DNA from: Porphyromonadaceae bacterium UBA7203
Lineage (GTDB): Bacteria > Bacteroidota > Bacteroidia > Bacteroidales > Muribaculaceae
Assembly (NCBI GenBank): GCA_002490725.1
Contig: DKUN01000019.1
Coordinates: 4,736 to 68,735 of the forward strand
Direction: 5' to 3'
DNA length: 64,000 bases
The notes under the pieces were generated by a model. The model saw nothing but the letters and a program-made list of their open reading frames with translations. It searched no databases and was not told the origin of the DNA. This document shows positions 56,323-64,000 of this stretch, one piece after another (positions within the stretch are counted from its first letter, which is position 1; every line of letters begins with the position of its first letter). The position numbers were made by a program, and so were the translations under genes.

Positions 56323-57485
56323 GTCAGCGCAGTTATCTCTTCGGGAGCGTTGGTCAGGCATTCGAGGCCGGAGGGGGTGACCACATAGGTGTTTTCGATG
56401 CCGATGGCACCGATGCCGGGCAGCACGAATTTCGGTTCGATGGCAATTACGTTGCCTTCGGCGAGCACGGCCTTGCTGCGCGGGGCGAGCACGGGGAGCT
56501 CGTTGACCTGGATGCCGACGCCGTGGCCGACGAAGCCGGCGTGCTGGCGGTGGCCCATGAAGTAGGCGCCGAGGCCTTGTTCGTGGGCCATGGCGAGCGC
56601 TGTTTCATAGAGCTCGCGGGCTGAGGTGCCGGGTTTGCCGTCGGCCGCGAGGCGGCTGCAGATGGCGCGTGAGCAGTGCCAGGCCTTGGTAATCATCGGG
56701 TCGAGATTGTCGGCGGTTTCAGCGTTGACAAACATTCGGGTCATGTCGGTCATGTAGCCGTTGAAGCATCCGTTCATGTCGACCATCACGACGGCTCCGG
56801 GTTTGATTTGCTCGCCGCTGGCGCCGACCGGAAGCGCGGGGCTGATGCCGCGGCCTCCCATGGCGAAGTCGTAGGGCGAGGGCGTGTCGGCGTTTTCGCC
56901 GGTGAGCACGGAGCCCATGTGCAGTTCCATGCTCGGACCGTTTACGCGAAAAATGCCCAGACACCCTTCGAGGCGGCTGGCATATTCGATGGCGGCCTGC
57001 AACTCTATGTCGGTCATTCCTTGGGTGAACATGCGGGGAATGCGGCGGTAAACGGCGCTCTGGCTGATGCCGTCGGCGCGCAGGGCCTCGATTTCGGCGG
57101 GCGTCTTGACGGCGCGTGCGGCCATGATTTTGGCCGAGCAGTCGGTAATTTCGCGAGCGCCGAGGGCCTTTTGCAGGCGCAGGGCGTCGCCATAGGCGAG
57201 CGATGACGTTTCGAGCGCCAGGCGTTCAATGCCACCGGGAAAATCCGCGCCCATGTCTTCCGGCTTGCGGATGTAGCGGATTCCGGCACCGGTCAGTTCG
57301 ACGGGACGCTTGACGTAGTAGACCGGCTCGGCGTCGGGACGCAGCATCACGTAGCCTGAAAAGATGCGTCCGGTAAGGTAGAAGAGGTTTGCGTTGTCGC
57401 ACACCAGGGTTGGTTCGCTGACACCGATTCGGCTCAGACGCAGGGCTTGTTCGGCATGTGACAACAGGCAAATATCACTGTTCAT
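56319..57485 (-). CDS. M24 family metallopeptidase (Xaa-Pro aminopeptidase-like)
   Basis: 388 aa from the ATG at 57485; a TTG at 57509 would add eight residues. An N-terminal creatinase-like domain precedes the pita-bread catalytic domain with metal ligands DMNGCFNGYMTDMTRMF (two Asp), His in GHGVGIQVNE, Glu in IAIEPKF and Glu in IGIENTYV. It removes N-terminal residues ahead of proline. It overlaps gldH and cca at its ends. Confidence 0.93.
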   Translation of the reverse strand: MNSDICLLSHAEQALRLSRIGVSEPTLVCDNANLFYLTGRIFSGYVMLRPDAEPVYYVKRPVELTGAGIRYIRKPEDMGADFPGGIERLALETSSLAYGDALRLQKALGAREITDCSAKIMAARAVKTPAEIEALRADGISQSAVYRRIPRMFTQGMTDIELQAAIEYASRLEGCLGIFRVNGPSMELHMGSVLTGENADTPSPYDFAMGGRGISPALPVGASGEQIKPGAVVMVDMNGCFNGYMTDMTRMFVNAETADNLDPMITKAWHCSRAICSRLAADGKPGTSARELYETALAMAHEQGLGAYFMGHRQHAGFVGHGVGIQVNELPVLAPRSKAVLAEGNVIAIEPKFVLPGIGAIGIENTYVVTPSGLECLTNAPEEITALT

Positions 57486-57984
57486 TATCGCTTGGGTTGA
57501 AGGGTTCAAAAATCAGTCCGACCTTCTCGATGCCTTCAACGCGGTCGGGGCGCATGATGTGGCGCAGGCGCAGCGGGGCGCCGTTGACCAGGTCGAAGCT
57601 CGTGAAGAGGGTGTCGGTTTTCTCATATGTGGTGCCCGAACCGCGTCCGTGCCAGTTGCCGTAGATGTCGGCCAGTTCGATGCAGAAGGTGTCGCGCCTG
57701 AGCGTCAGGTGGCCGCTGTCGGCGGGCTGGTGGCTGGCAAGCTCGATCCAGAGGTTGCTGTAGGGGTAGTCGTTGGTGTGGCGCACCAGCAGGCGCAACT
57801 CGCCGCGGGCAATCGAGTCTGCGATTTCGGGCATGTAGACGAATGCGCTCGAGTAGTCCCAGCCTTCAAGCGGGTCAATGTCGCTAAAGCAGCTATAACT
57901 GTTATGATTATAGCTGCATGATGAGGCGGCGATTGCCGCCATGATTAGCGATGTGATGGCCGCGACACTATTTAGGCGACTCAT
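57475..57984 (-). CDS. gldH: Gliding motility lipoprotein GldH-like
   Basis: 169 aa from the ATG at 57984; frames reaching 58254 run through ricT and give a lysine/arginine-rich artefact. It has a lipoprotein signal (SVAAITSLIMAAIAASSCSYN) and a body like GldH (YSSAFVYMPEIADSIARGELRLLVRHTNDYPYSNLWIEL, FCIELADIYGNWHGRG). GldH is part of the gliding/type IX export gene set in Bacteroidetes and is also kept in non-gliding Bacteroidales. It overlaps the PSP1 gene by 17 nt. Confidence 0.85.
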   Translation of the reverse strand: MSRLNSVAAITSLIMAAIAASSCSYNHNSYSCFSDIDPLEGWDYSSAFVYMPEIADSIARGELRLLVRHTNDYPYSNLWIELASHQPADSGHLTLRRDTFCIELADIYGNWHGRGSGTTYEKTDTLFTSFDLVNGAPLRLRHIMRPDRVEGIEKVGLIFEPFNPSDNEQ

Positions 57985-59179
57985 TTTTGGGCGATTCGTT
58001 TTTAGGCGACTGGCGCGGCGCCTTGTCGCCCTGCTGGGCGGGACGCGGCTGAGCTGCCGGTTTCTTTTTCTTCTTTTTCTTTTTCTTCTTTTTCTTTTTC
58101 TTCTTGTCGAAGCGGTTGATGTTGTCCTGGTCAAGGAGGTCGACCTTGCGATTTTCGCGTGCTTCGGCCTCGACTTCTTCGTCGCGTTTGAGCTGGGCGG
58201 GTTTTTCGCCTGCCTTGTTGATTTCAATGATTTCCCAGGCCCGATGGCGGTCAATCACCGTCAGGTTGGCGGGAATCTTGCGGTCGGTCGAGTAGGTGAT
58301 TTCGCCTTTGAAGATGTCGGCTTTGAAGAAATACCATGTCGAGTCGGCGGTTTCGAGGTGAATGTCCTTAGGCGGCAGTTTACGTCCGGCTTCGATGTAG
58401 GCGTCGACCTCGAAGTTCAGGCAGCATTTTAGCTTGGCACACTGGCCGGCAAGTTTCTGAGGGTTGAGCGACAGGTCCTGGAACCTGGCCGCACCGGTCG
58501 ACACGCTGACGAAGTTGCTGATCCACGTCGAGCAGCAGAGCGGGCGTCCGCACGGGCCGATGCCGCCTATACGTCCGGCTTCCTGGCGTGCGCCTATCTG
58601 GCGCATCTCGATGCGCACCTTGAAGGCATCGGCCAGCACTTTGATGAGCTGGCGGAAGTCAACGCGCTCGTCAGCGATGTAGTAGAAAATGGCTTTCTGA
58701 CCGTCGCCCTGAAATTCCACGTCGCCGATTTTCATGTTCAGCCCGAGCTCTTCGGCTATTTTGCGGGCGCGAATCATGGTTTCCTCCTCGCGGGCGCGCG
58801 ACTCTTCATATTTTTCGAGGTCGGCGGGCTTGGCCAGGCGGAACAGGCGCTTTAGCTCCGATTCGCGGCGCACTCCGGCCCGCTTCATCTGAAGCAGAAC
58901 CAGCGGACCGGTCAGCGTTACCTGGCCGATGTCGTGGCCGGGCATCGACTCTACGGCCACCATGTCGCCCTTGCTGACGTCGAGGCCGAGCGAGTTCACG
59001 TAGTAACCCTTGCGGGTGTTTTTGAACTGCACCTCGACGATGTTGCACTGCTGCATGGCTCCTGGCACGTCTTCAATCCAGTTGAATGAGTGGAGCTTGC
59101 CGCGCGGGCAGCCGGCGTCACTGCAGTGATGGCGCGCTTCGCTGTCGGGAATTATGTTGATGTCGTCGATTTCGTCCAT
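57968..59179 (-). CDS. PSP1 domain protein (RicT/YaaT-like) with poly-lysine tail
   Basis: 403 aa. The PSP1 core includes VDFRQLIKVLADAFKVRIEMRQIGARQEAGRIGGIGPCGRPLCC (residues about 170-215) and a second Cys set CAKLKCCLNFEVDAY near 250, fitting the iron-sulfur Ric complex subunit. RicT is linked to RNase Y-dependent mRNA processing, and here the gene sits 4 bp downstream of rny. The C-terminus is unusual: 15 consecutive Lys encoded by three exact 15-bp repeats, then a SPKNE repeat. The tail is probably disordered and nucleic-acid binding (inference). Confidence 0.9.
   Translation of the reverse strand: MDEIDDINIIPDSEARHHCSDAGCPRGKLHSFNWIEDVPGAMQQCNIVEVQFKNTRKGYYVNSLGLDVSKGDMVAVESMPGHDIGQVTLTGPLVLLQMKRAGVRRESELKRLFRLAKPADLEKYEESRAREEETMIRARKIAEELGLNMKIGDVEFQGDGQKAIFYYIADERVDFRQLIKVLADAFKVRIEMRQIGARQEAGRIGGIGPCGRPLCCSTWISNFVSVSTGAARFQDLSLNPQKLAGQCAKLKCCLNFEVDAYIEAGRKLPPKDIHLETADSTWYFFKADIFKGEITYSTDRKIPANLTVIDRHRAWEIIEINKAGEKPAQLKRDEEVEAEARENRKVDLLDQDNINRFDKKKKKKKKKKKKKKKPAAQPRPAQQGDKAPRQSPKNESPKNESPK
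58061..58105 (-). repeat. Three exact copies of a 15-bp repeat encoding Lys5
   Basis: On the minus strand AAGAAGAAAAAGAAA is repeated three times without change, giving 15 lysines in the PSP1 protein. The unit is a multiple of three, so slippage would change tail length without frameshift. Confidence 0.9.
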
Positions 59180-59183
59180 GGAT

Positions 59184-60719
59184 TTACTTGGCGAAGGCCA
59201 CGGAGCGGGTTTCGCGGATCACGGTGATTTTCACCTGACCGGGATAGGTCATTTCGTCTTGAATCTTCTGGGCTATTTCGGCCGAGAGTTTTTCGGTTTC
59301 GGCGTCGTCAATCTTGTCGGCGCCGACAATTACGCGCAGCTCGCGTCCGGCCTGAATGGCATAGGTCTTGATAACGCCGGGATAGCTCAGCGCCAGCTGC
59401 TCAAGGTCGTTTAGGCGCTTGAGGTAGGCTTCGACTATTTCGCGGCGAGCACCCGGGCGTGCGCCTGAAATGGCGTCGCAAATCTGCACGATGGGGGCGA
59501 GCAGGGTGGTGGGCTCGATTTCATCGTGGTGGGCGCCGATGGCATTGCAGATGTCGGGCTTTTCCTTGTATTTTTCGGCGAGCTTCATGCCGAGCAGTGC
59601 GTGGGGCAGTTCGGGCTCTTCGTCGGGCACTTTGCCTATGTCGTGGAGCAGGCCTGCGCGGCGTGCCTTTTTGGGGTTAAGGCCGAGTTCCGATGCCATT
59701 ACGGCGCAAAGGTTGGCCGTTTCGCGGGCGTGTTGCAGCAGGTTCTGGCCGTAGCTTGAACGATATTTCATCTTGCCGACCATGCGTATCAGTTCAGGGT
59801 TGAGGCCGTGGATGCCGAGGTCGATGGCCGTGCGTTTGCCGGTTTCGATAATTTCTTCTTCAACCTGTTTGCGTACCTTGGCCACCACTTCCTCGATGCG
59901 GGCGGGGTGGATGCGGCCGTCGGCAACGAGCTGGTGAAGGGCCAGGCGCGCAATTTCGCGGCGCACCGGATCAAAGCCGCTCAGCACAATTGCTTCAGGG
60001 GTGTCGTCAACAATGATTTCGATGCCGGTGTGGGCTTCGAGGGCGCGGATGTTGCGGCCTTCGCGGCCAATGATGCGTCCCTTGATTTCGTCGCTGTCAA
60101 TGTGGAAAACGGTAACCGAGTTCTCTACGGCCGTTTCGGTTGCTACTCGCTGAATGGTCTGGATTACGATGCGCTTGGCTTCCTTGTTGGCGGTCAGCTT
60201 GGCTTCGTCCATGATTTCGTTGATGTAGCTTTGGGCGGCGGTTTTTGCTTCGTCCTTGAGGCTTTCAACGAGTTTTTCTTTTGCTTCTTCGGAGCTGAGG
60301 CCGCTGAGGTGTTCGAGGGTGTCGATTGCCGAGCGGTGCATCTTGTCGAGTTCGGCTTTCTTTTCTTCGCAGATTGCGAGCTGGGCGTCGAGGTGGTTGC
60401 GGGTTGCCTCGTTTTCGTTTTTGGCGCGCTGGTTTTCGCTTTGCTGCTGGTTGAGCTGAAGTTCGCGCTGCTTAGCCCTGGCTTCAGATTGCTGAACCTT
60501 CTGCAGGCGCTGGTTGGCCTGCTTTTCGGCTTCGGATGTCAGGCGTGCGGCTTCTTTTTCGCCCTCGCGGATTTTGTCTTTTTTCAGGCCTTCGGCTTTG
60601 ATGCTGGCCTCGTTGATTATTGCCTTGGCGCTCGAGCCGGCCATTGAGCGCTGGATAGCATATGATGCTATGGCTCCGATGGCTAAGGCTACTACGGCTA
60701 TTATGGTTGTAACTATCAT
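59184..60719 (-). CDS. rny: Ribonuclease Y
   Basis: 511 aa. It has an N-terminal membrane anchor ([19 protein letters not shown]), a long charged coiled coil at about 30-170, a KH domain near 200-260 ([38 protein letters not shown]) and the HD nuclease domain (GLLHDIGKV near 355). It initiates mRNA decay at the inner membrane. The neighbours are ricT 4 bp downstream and the zapA gene upstream, across the structured RNA. Confidence 0.97.
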   Translation of the reverse strand: MIVTTIIAVVALAIGAIASYAIQRSMAGSSAKAIINEASIKAEGLKKDKIREGEKEAARLTSEAEKQANQRLQKVQQSEARAKQRELQLNQQQSENQRAKNENEATRNHLDAQLAICEEKKAELDKMHRSAIDTLEHLSGLSSEEAKEKLVESLKDEAKTAAQSYINEIMDEAKLTANKEAKRIVIQTIQRVATETAVENSVTVFHIDSDEIKGRIIGREGRNIRALEAHTGIEIIVDDTPEAIVLSGFDPVRREIARLALHQLVADGRIHPARIEEVVAKVRKQVEEEIIETGKRTAIDLGIHGLNPELIRMVGKMKYRSSYGQNLLQHARETANLCAVMASELGLNPKKARRAGLLHDIGKVPDEEPELPHALLGMKLAEKYKEKPDICNAIGAHHDEIEPTTLLAPIVQICDAISGARPGARREIVEAYLKRLNDLEQLALSYPGVIKTYAIQAGRELRVIVGADKIDDAETEKLSAEIAQKIQDEMTYPGQVKITVIRETRSVAFAK

Positions 60720-60779
60720 GATGAAGTGGTTTGAATGTGAAAATGTCGGTTAACTATTTGGTAGATTGTAATGTATGTT

Positions 60780-60897
60780 GCCTGCGCACTGCCCGGGTTA
60801 AAATAATGAAACCCGCTGAGTCCGGAGGGCATCGCAGGGGTTAGAGATGCCGGGCTCGGTGGGTTGGCGCGTGGGCGACTCTGCTCTCAGAGTCCCA
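60780..60897 (-). ncRNA. Structured RNA between zapA and rny, 6S RNA candidate
   Basis: The 192-bp gap contains nested pairing: outer arms 60780-60789 with 60866-60875 (CGCGC/GUGCG plus GCC/GGC), a bulge, a central stem 60811-60825 with 60851-60866 having three A-C/G-U positions, GAUG/CAUC inside, and a separate GACUCU/AGAGUC hairpin at 60878-60895 right after the zapA stop. A long stem with a central bubble next to zapA fits 6S RNA (ssrS). The strand is uncertain: wobble pairs would favour the plus strand, context the minus strand. The exact ends are not known. Confidence 0.45.
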
Positions 60898-60911
60898 TAT
60901 GTTATTTTTAA

Positions 60912-61217
60912 TCAATGTTGCGGGCTCGCTTCGAGGCCCGGAAGGTTCCTTAGCATTTCGTCAAGGCTATTGTCGAGTTCGCTCAGTTCCTCTATATTTC
61001 GTTCGCCTCGCAGATAGAGCAGCGCGAACTGGAATGCCACACGGGCCATTACCTTGAGCTGCGATTCGGCCGCAAAAGTCTGCGACGTCCATCTGAGCCA
61101 CAGGTCATTGACCATTTTTTCGGCCTTGCGCACGAGCTCTTCTTCCGAACGCTCGACTGCCAGGGGAATTTTTGGCTGCCCGGCTAACTGAATCGTAATG
61201 TTCTGTTTATCTGCCAA
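60912..61217 (-). CDS. zapA: Cell division protein ZapA-like
   Basis: 101 aa from a TTG at 61217 (reads MADKQNITIQLAGQPKIPLAVERSEEE); a TTG at 61229 would add LIEL residues and overlap the upstream gene. No ATG is available. The C-terminal half is helical (SQLKVMARVAFQFALLYLRGE), as in ZapA dimers that bundle FtsZ. The gene follows a short coiled-coil protein in a pair common in Bacteroidetes. Confidence 0.85.
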   Translation of the reverse strand: MADKQNITIQLAGQPKIPLAVERSEEELVRKAEKMVNDLWLRWTSQTFAAESQLKVMARVAFQFALLYLRGERNIEELSELDNSLDEMLRNLPGLEASPQH

Positions 61218-61222
61218 TTCTA

Positions 61223-61519
61223 TCAGCAAGCTTTAAGTTCTGCAATGCATCGATCAATTTCACGCACCAGTCCGGCCAACATGGCCCGGCTCTGCTCCGC
61301 CTGCTGCGGTGTTACCGCGGCGGCGCGCATAACGGTCAGATACTCATTGTCTGTTTTGAGGCGTTTTACCTCTTCAGTCAGTTCTTTGACCTTTTCACGG
61401 AGGCGAGCCGATTCAGCGCGTTCCGCTTCAATGGTCTGCGCAAGCATGTTCTGACGGTCAATGATGACTGCCACTTTCGACTTGATACTGCTTGCTATGT
61501 TCTGAACGTTTTGGGCCAT
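61223..61519 (-). CDS. Small coiled-coil protein upstream of zapA
   Basis: 98 aa, almost entirely helical: residues about 20-60 form heptads (AQTIEAERAESARLREKVKELTEEVKRLKTD). No named domain is recognised. The position directly before zapA and the coiled coil suggest a ZapB-like divisome partner (inference; no detectable identity to E. coli ZapB can be claimed). A perfect promoter lies 16 nt upstream. Confidence 0.8.
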   Translation of the reverse strand: MAQNVQNIASSIKSKVAVIIDRQNMLAQTIEAERAESARLREKVKELTEEVKRLKTDNEYLTVMRAAAVTPQQAEQSRAMLAGLVREIDRCIAELKAC

Positions 61520-61538
61520 TATTTGCCGAATTGCACCA

Positions 61539-61570
61539 CAAATTTACGCATAATCCATCAAACCTCCAAA
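61539..61570 (-). promoter_or_regulatory. Promoter of the long zapA-rny-que-glycosyltransferase transcript
   Basis: The minus strand reads TTTG (61567-61570), exactly 20 nt, then TAAATTTG (61539-61546). The predicted start is near 61535, with a 16-nt leader. No equally good promoter was seen in the next 11 kb on this strand. Confidence 0.8.
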
Positions 61571-61600
61571 AATTTCAAAAAATTGCATTCGTGGATATGA

Positions 61601-61646
61601 CACGCCCGGCGCGGAGCGTGAAGTTGACGCTGGCGTGCCGGGCGTG
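61601..61646 (-). terminator. Terminator after asnS
   Basis: CACGCCCGGC pairs with GCCGGGCGTG, enclosing a second inner stem (AGCGTC/GACGCT). It begins 22 bp past the asnS stop; T-runs (AATTTTTTGAAATTTTT) follow about 15 nt later, overlapping the next promoter. Confidence 0.65.
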
Positions 61647-61668
61647 GTAGGCGGTTGTCAGGCCGGAA

Positions 61669-63057
61669 TCAGAATTCGGCGTTGTTGGGGGTGCGGGGGA
61701 AGGGGATTACGTCGCGGATGTTGGTCATGCCGGTAACGAAGAGCACCAGGCGCTCGAAGCCGAGTCCGAAGCCGCTGTGTGGCACAGTGCCGAACTTGCG
61801 GGTGTCGAGATACCACCACATGTCTTTCATCGGGATGTCGAGTTCGTTGATGCGTCCGAGCAGTTTTTCGTAGTCGGCTTCGCGTTCCGAACCGCCAATG
61901 ATTTCGCCAATCTGCGGGAAGAGAACGTCCATGGCGCGCACGGTCTTGCCGTCTTCGTTGAGCTTCATGTAGAAGGCCTTGATTTCCTTGGGATAGTCGG
62001 TCAGGATAACCGGGCGCTTGAAGTGCTCTTCAACCAGGAAGCGTTCGTGTTCGCTCTGGAGGTCGGTGCCCCATTCAACGGGAAATTCGAACTTCTTGCC
62101 TGAGTTTTTGAGAATTTCGACGCCTTCGGTGTAGGTCAGGCGCACAAACGATTCCTTGATGCTCTCTTCCAGGCGGTTGATGAGGTCTTTGTCGTACATC
62201 TGCTGGAGGAATTCAAGGTCGTCCTTGCAGTGGTCAAGGGCGTAGCGCACGCAGTATTTGATGAAGTCTTCGGCAAGGTCCATGTTGTCGGTGATGTCGA
62301 AGAAGGCCACTTCGGGCTCAATCATCCAGAATTCGGCAAGGTGGCGCGGGGTGTTGGAGTTTTCGGCGCGGAAGGTGGGGCCGAACGTGTAGATTGCGCC
62401 GAGGGCGGTTGCGCCGAGTTCGCCTTCGAGCTGGCCGCTGACGGTCAGGGCTGTGGGCTTGCCGAAGAAGTCGGCCGAGAAGTCTACCTTGCCGTCTTCG
62501 AGACGGGGCAGGTTGTTGAGGTCCATGGTGGTTACCTGGAACATGGCGCCGGCGCCCTCACAGTCACTGGCCGTAATCAGCGGAGTGTTGAGGTAGAAGA
62601 AGCCGCGTTCCTGGAAGAATTTGTGGACGGCAAAGGCCAGAGCTGAGCGCACGCGTAACACCGCGCCAAACGTGTTGGTGCGGGGGCGGAGGTGGGCTTT
62701 TTCGCGCAGAAACTCGAGGGTGTGACCCTTTTTCTGCAGGGGGTATTCCTCGGGGTCGGCGGCGCCGAACACGTGGAGCTTATCGGCCTGGACTTCAACG
62801 CTCTGACCCTTGCCCTGCGACTCTACGAGCGAGCCGATTACGTGGATGCTCGAGCCGGTGGTGATGAGCTTGAGGTCGGCCTCGGAAAATTTTTCCAGGT
62901 CGAACACAATCTGAAGATTGCGTATTGTGGAGCCGTCGTTGAGGGCTACGAACTGGACGTGCTTGTTGCCTCGGCGGGTGCGCACCCAACCCATCACGCT
63001 CACCTCTTTGCCGATGAGCGCGGGGTCGAAAATATCGTTGATTTTAATGCGTTGCAT
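61669..63057 (-). CDS. asnS: Asparagine-tRNA ligase
   Basis: 462 aa. The N-terminal OB-fold anticodon-binding domain has [32 protein letters not shown]. The class II core has motif 2 region [24 protein letters not shown] and motif 3 [35 protein letters not shown] at the C-terminus. The length and the Asn-specific end distinguish it from AspRS. Downstream genes are separated by a terminator. Confidence 0.96.
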   Translation of the reverse strand: MQRIKINDIFDPALIGKEVSVMGWVRTRRGNKHVQFVALNDGSTIRNLQIVFDLEKFSEADLKLITTGSSIHVIGSLVESQGKGQSVEVQADKLHVFGAADPEEYPLQKKGHTLEFLREKAHLRPRTNTFGAVLRVRSALAFAVHKFFQERGFFYLNTPLITASDCEGAGAMFQVTTMDLNNLPRLEDGKVDFSADFFGKPTALTVSGQLEGELGATALGAIYTFGPTFRAENSNTPRHLAEFWMIEPEVAFFDITDNMDLAEDFIKYCVRYALDHCKDDLEFLQQMYDKDLINRLEESIKESFVRLTYTEGVEILKNSGKKFEFPVEWGTDLQSEHERFLVEEHFKRPVILTDYPKEIKAFYMKLNEDGKTVRAMDVLFPQIGEIIGGSEREADYEKLLGRINELDIPMKDMWWYLDTRKFGTVPHSGFGLGFERLVLFVTGMTNIRDVIPFPRTPNNAEF

Positions 63058-63096
63058 GTGGTATTGTTGGTTTAGACGAGTGTCGGTAGGATTTGG

Positions 63097-64000
63097 TTAT
63101 TCAAACGAGCCCATTTTGAGGAAGTTGACCTCTTCCTGCGTCAGGTAGCGCCAACGTCCGCGGGGCAGGTTCTTTTTGGTGAGGCCAGCAAAGTAGACGC
63201 GGTCGAGTTTGGTCACATGGTAGCCGAGCGATTCGAAAATGCGGCGCACGATGCGGTTGCGTCCGCTGTGAATCTCGATGCCGGCCTGGTTGCGGTCGGT
63301 TTCGGTGGCATACGAAATGGCGTCGGCGTGAATGGGGCCGTCTTCGAGCTCAATGCCGTCGGCAATGCGCTGCATGTCTTCTTCGGCAATGTCGCGGTCG
63401 GTCCAGACGTGATAGATTTTTTTCTTGACGTACTGGGGGTGGGTCAGCTTGGAGGCGAGGTCGCCGTCGTTGGTGAGCAGGAGCACGCCGGTTGTGTTGC
63501 GGTCCAGACGGCCTACGGGGTAGATGCGCTCTTCGCATGCGTTCTTGACAATGTCCATCACTGTCAGGCGGCCGTTGGGGTCGTCGGCGGTGGTGACGCA
63601 GTCTTTGGGCTTGTTAAGCAGCACGTAGCACTTGCGCTCCGTGGTAACGACCTTGTCGTTGTATTCAACAATGTCTTTGGGCGTAATTTTGGTGCCGAGT
63701 TCGGTTACAACGTTGCCGTTGACCTTAATCAGGCCCTGCTGGATGTATTCGTCGGCTTCGCGTCGGCTGCAGATGCCGGCGTTGGCGATGTATTTGTTCA
63801 GACGGATTTCCGAGTTCGGGTCGACTTCGGGCTCGTCGTAGAATATGCGCTTGGGACGGGGCGTGAAACTCTTGCCCGGGCGCTGCTGGCGCGGGCCGTT
63901 CTGATTGTAGCGGTTGTTGTTGCGCTGGTAGCCGCCCTGATATCCGCCCTGGTTGCGGTTGTTGTTGCGGTGGTTATTGTTGTAGCGCGGACGGGGCTGG
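63097..64000 (-). CDS. Pseudouridine synthase RluB/RsuA family, 5' end beyond the window
   Basis: The stop is at 63097; the gene is open at the right edge (at least 300 aa seen). From the N-terminal side: a low-complexity Asn/Arg/Gln/Gly stretch (NNNHRNNNRNQGGYQGG), an S4 RNA-binding domain (EIRLNKYIANAGICSRREADEYI), then the synthase core with YVLLNKPKDCVTT and the catalytic Asp in GRLDRNTTGVLLLTNDG. It makes pseudouridine in 23S or 16S rRNA. The Asn-rich head is typical of Bacteroidetes versions. A start within 63624 would remove the S4 domain and is rejected. Confidence 0.9.
   Translation of the reverse strand, partial: QPRPRYNNNHRNNNRNQGGYQGGYQRNNNRYNQNGPRQQRPGKSFTPRPKRIFYDEPEVDPNSEIRLNKYIANAGICSRREADEYIQQGLIKVNGNVVTELGTKITPKDIVEYNDKVVTTERKCYVLLNKPKDCVTTADDPNGRLTVMDIVKNACEERIYPVGRLDRNTTGVLLLTNDGDLASKLTHPQYVKKKIYHVWTDRDIAEEDMQRIADGIELEDGPIHADAISYATETDRNQAGIEIHSGRNRIVRRIFESLGYHVTKLDRVYFAGLTKKNLPRGRWRYLTQEEVNFLKMGSFE

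Noticed and set aside
57985..58254. Upstream extension of the gldH frame, very rich in Arg and Lys.
   Set aside because: It is the poly-lysine repeat of the PSP1 gene read in another frame; the ATG at 57984 gives a proper lipoprotein signal.

Overview
This window is a piece of a Bacteroidales chromosome, most likely from a high-GC gut lineage such as Muribaculaceae. The evidence is: promoters of the Bacteroidetes type (TTTG, then 19-20 nt, then TAnnTTTG) and few ribosome binding sites; Bacteroidetes marker families (GldH, DUF1573, DUF4492, DUF4827, PSP1/RicT with a lysine tail, AroF-AroQ fusion); type-IX-like C-terminal tails on secreted proteins; and cytochrome bd instead of a haem-copper oxidase. 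The family-level placement is inference. Nearly all of the window is coding and most of it is core genome. I see no rRNA, tRNA, CRISPR array, insertion sequence or prophage.

Layout. 49-14788 is all on the minus strand: an EFR1-type ferredoxin; a TlpA-like thioredoxin lipoprotein with a tRNA/rRNA methyltransferase, a glycosyltransferase and MeaB; an S41 protease with two DUF1573 proteins; CoaD; a secreted Big_2 protein; an NlpC/P60 hydrolase overlapping GlmM; and DUF4827-NrnA. 14868-17347 (+) is a two-gene type II restriction-modification system, the clearest accessory element. 17406-26634 (+) is one tight run: HflX, DAHP synthase/chorismate mutase, prephenate dehydrogenase, MenA, HolB, an AddB-like nuclease and HemW. 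Facing it are an APH-like kinase and an ABC-F ATPase. 29393-37067 (+) holds two very large secreted adhesin-like proteins (1053 and 1501 aa), followed by a terminator and a candidate small RNA. 37365-44241 (-) has NhaA, LepA and a cytochrome bd cluster (DUF4136 lipoprotein, DUF4492 membrane protein, CydA, CydB). DegQ (+) is divergent from it. 46004-50469 (-) has an anSME-type radical SAM maturase and a tricorn-like protease.

50550-61519 (-) is an 11-kb chain of touching or overlapping genes: a coiled-coil protein, ZapA, a structured RNA (6S RNA candidate), RNase Y, RicT, GldH, an M24 peptidase, CCA-adding enzyme, QueD, QueE, two tandem-duplicated GT4 enzymes and a GT2. It joins division, RNA turnover, tRNA maturation, queuosine synthesis and surface glycan synthesis in what is probably one transcript. 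The window ends with AsnRS and a pseudouridine synthase that runs off the right edge.

The best candidates for something new are the uncharacterised restriction-modification pair, the sRNA candidate at 37172-37267, the structured RNA between zapA and rny, the protease-free gingipain-adhesin-like proteins, and the overlapping divergent promoters between degQ and the cytochrome bd cluster. I did not find a convincing wholly new multi-gene system.
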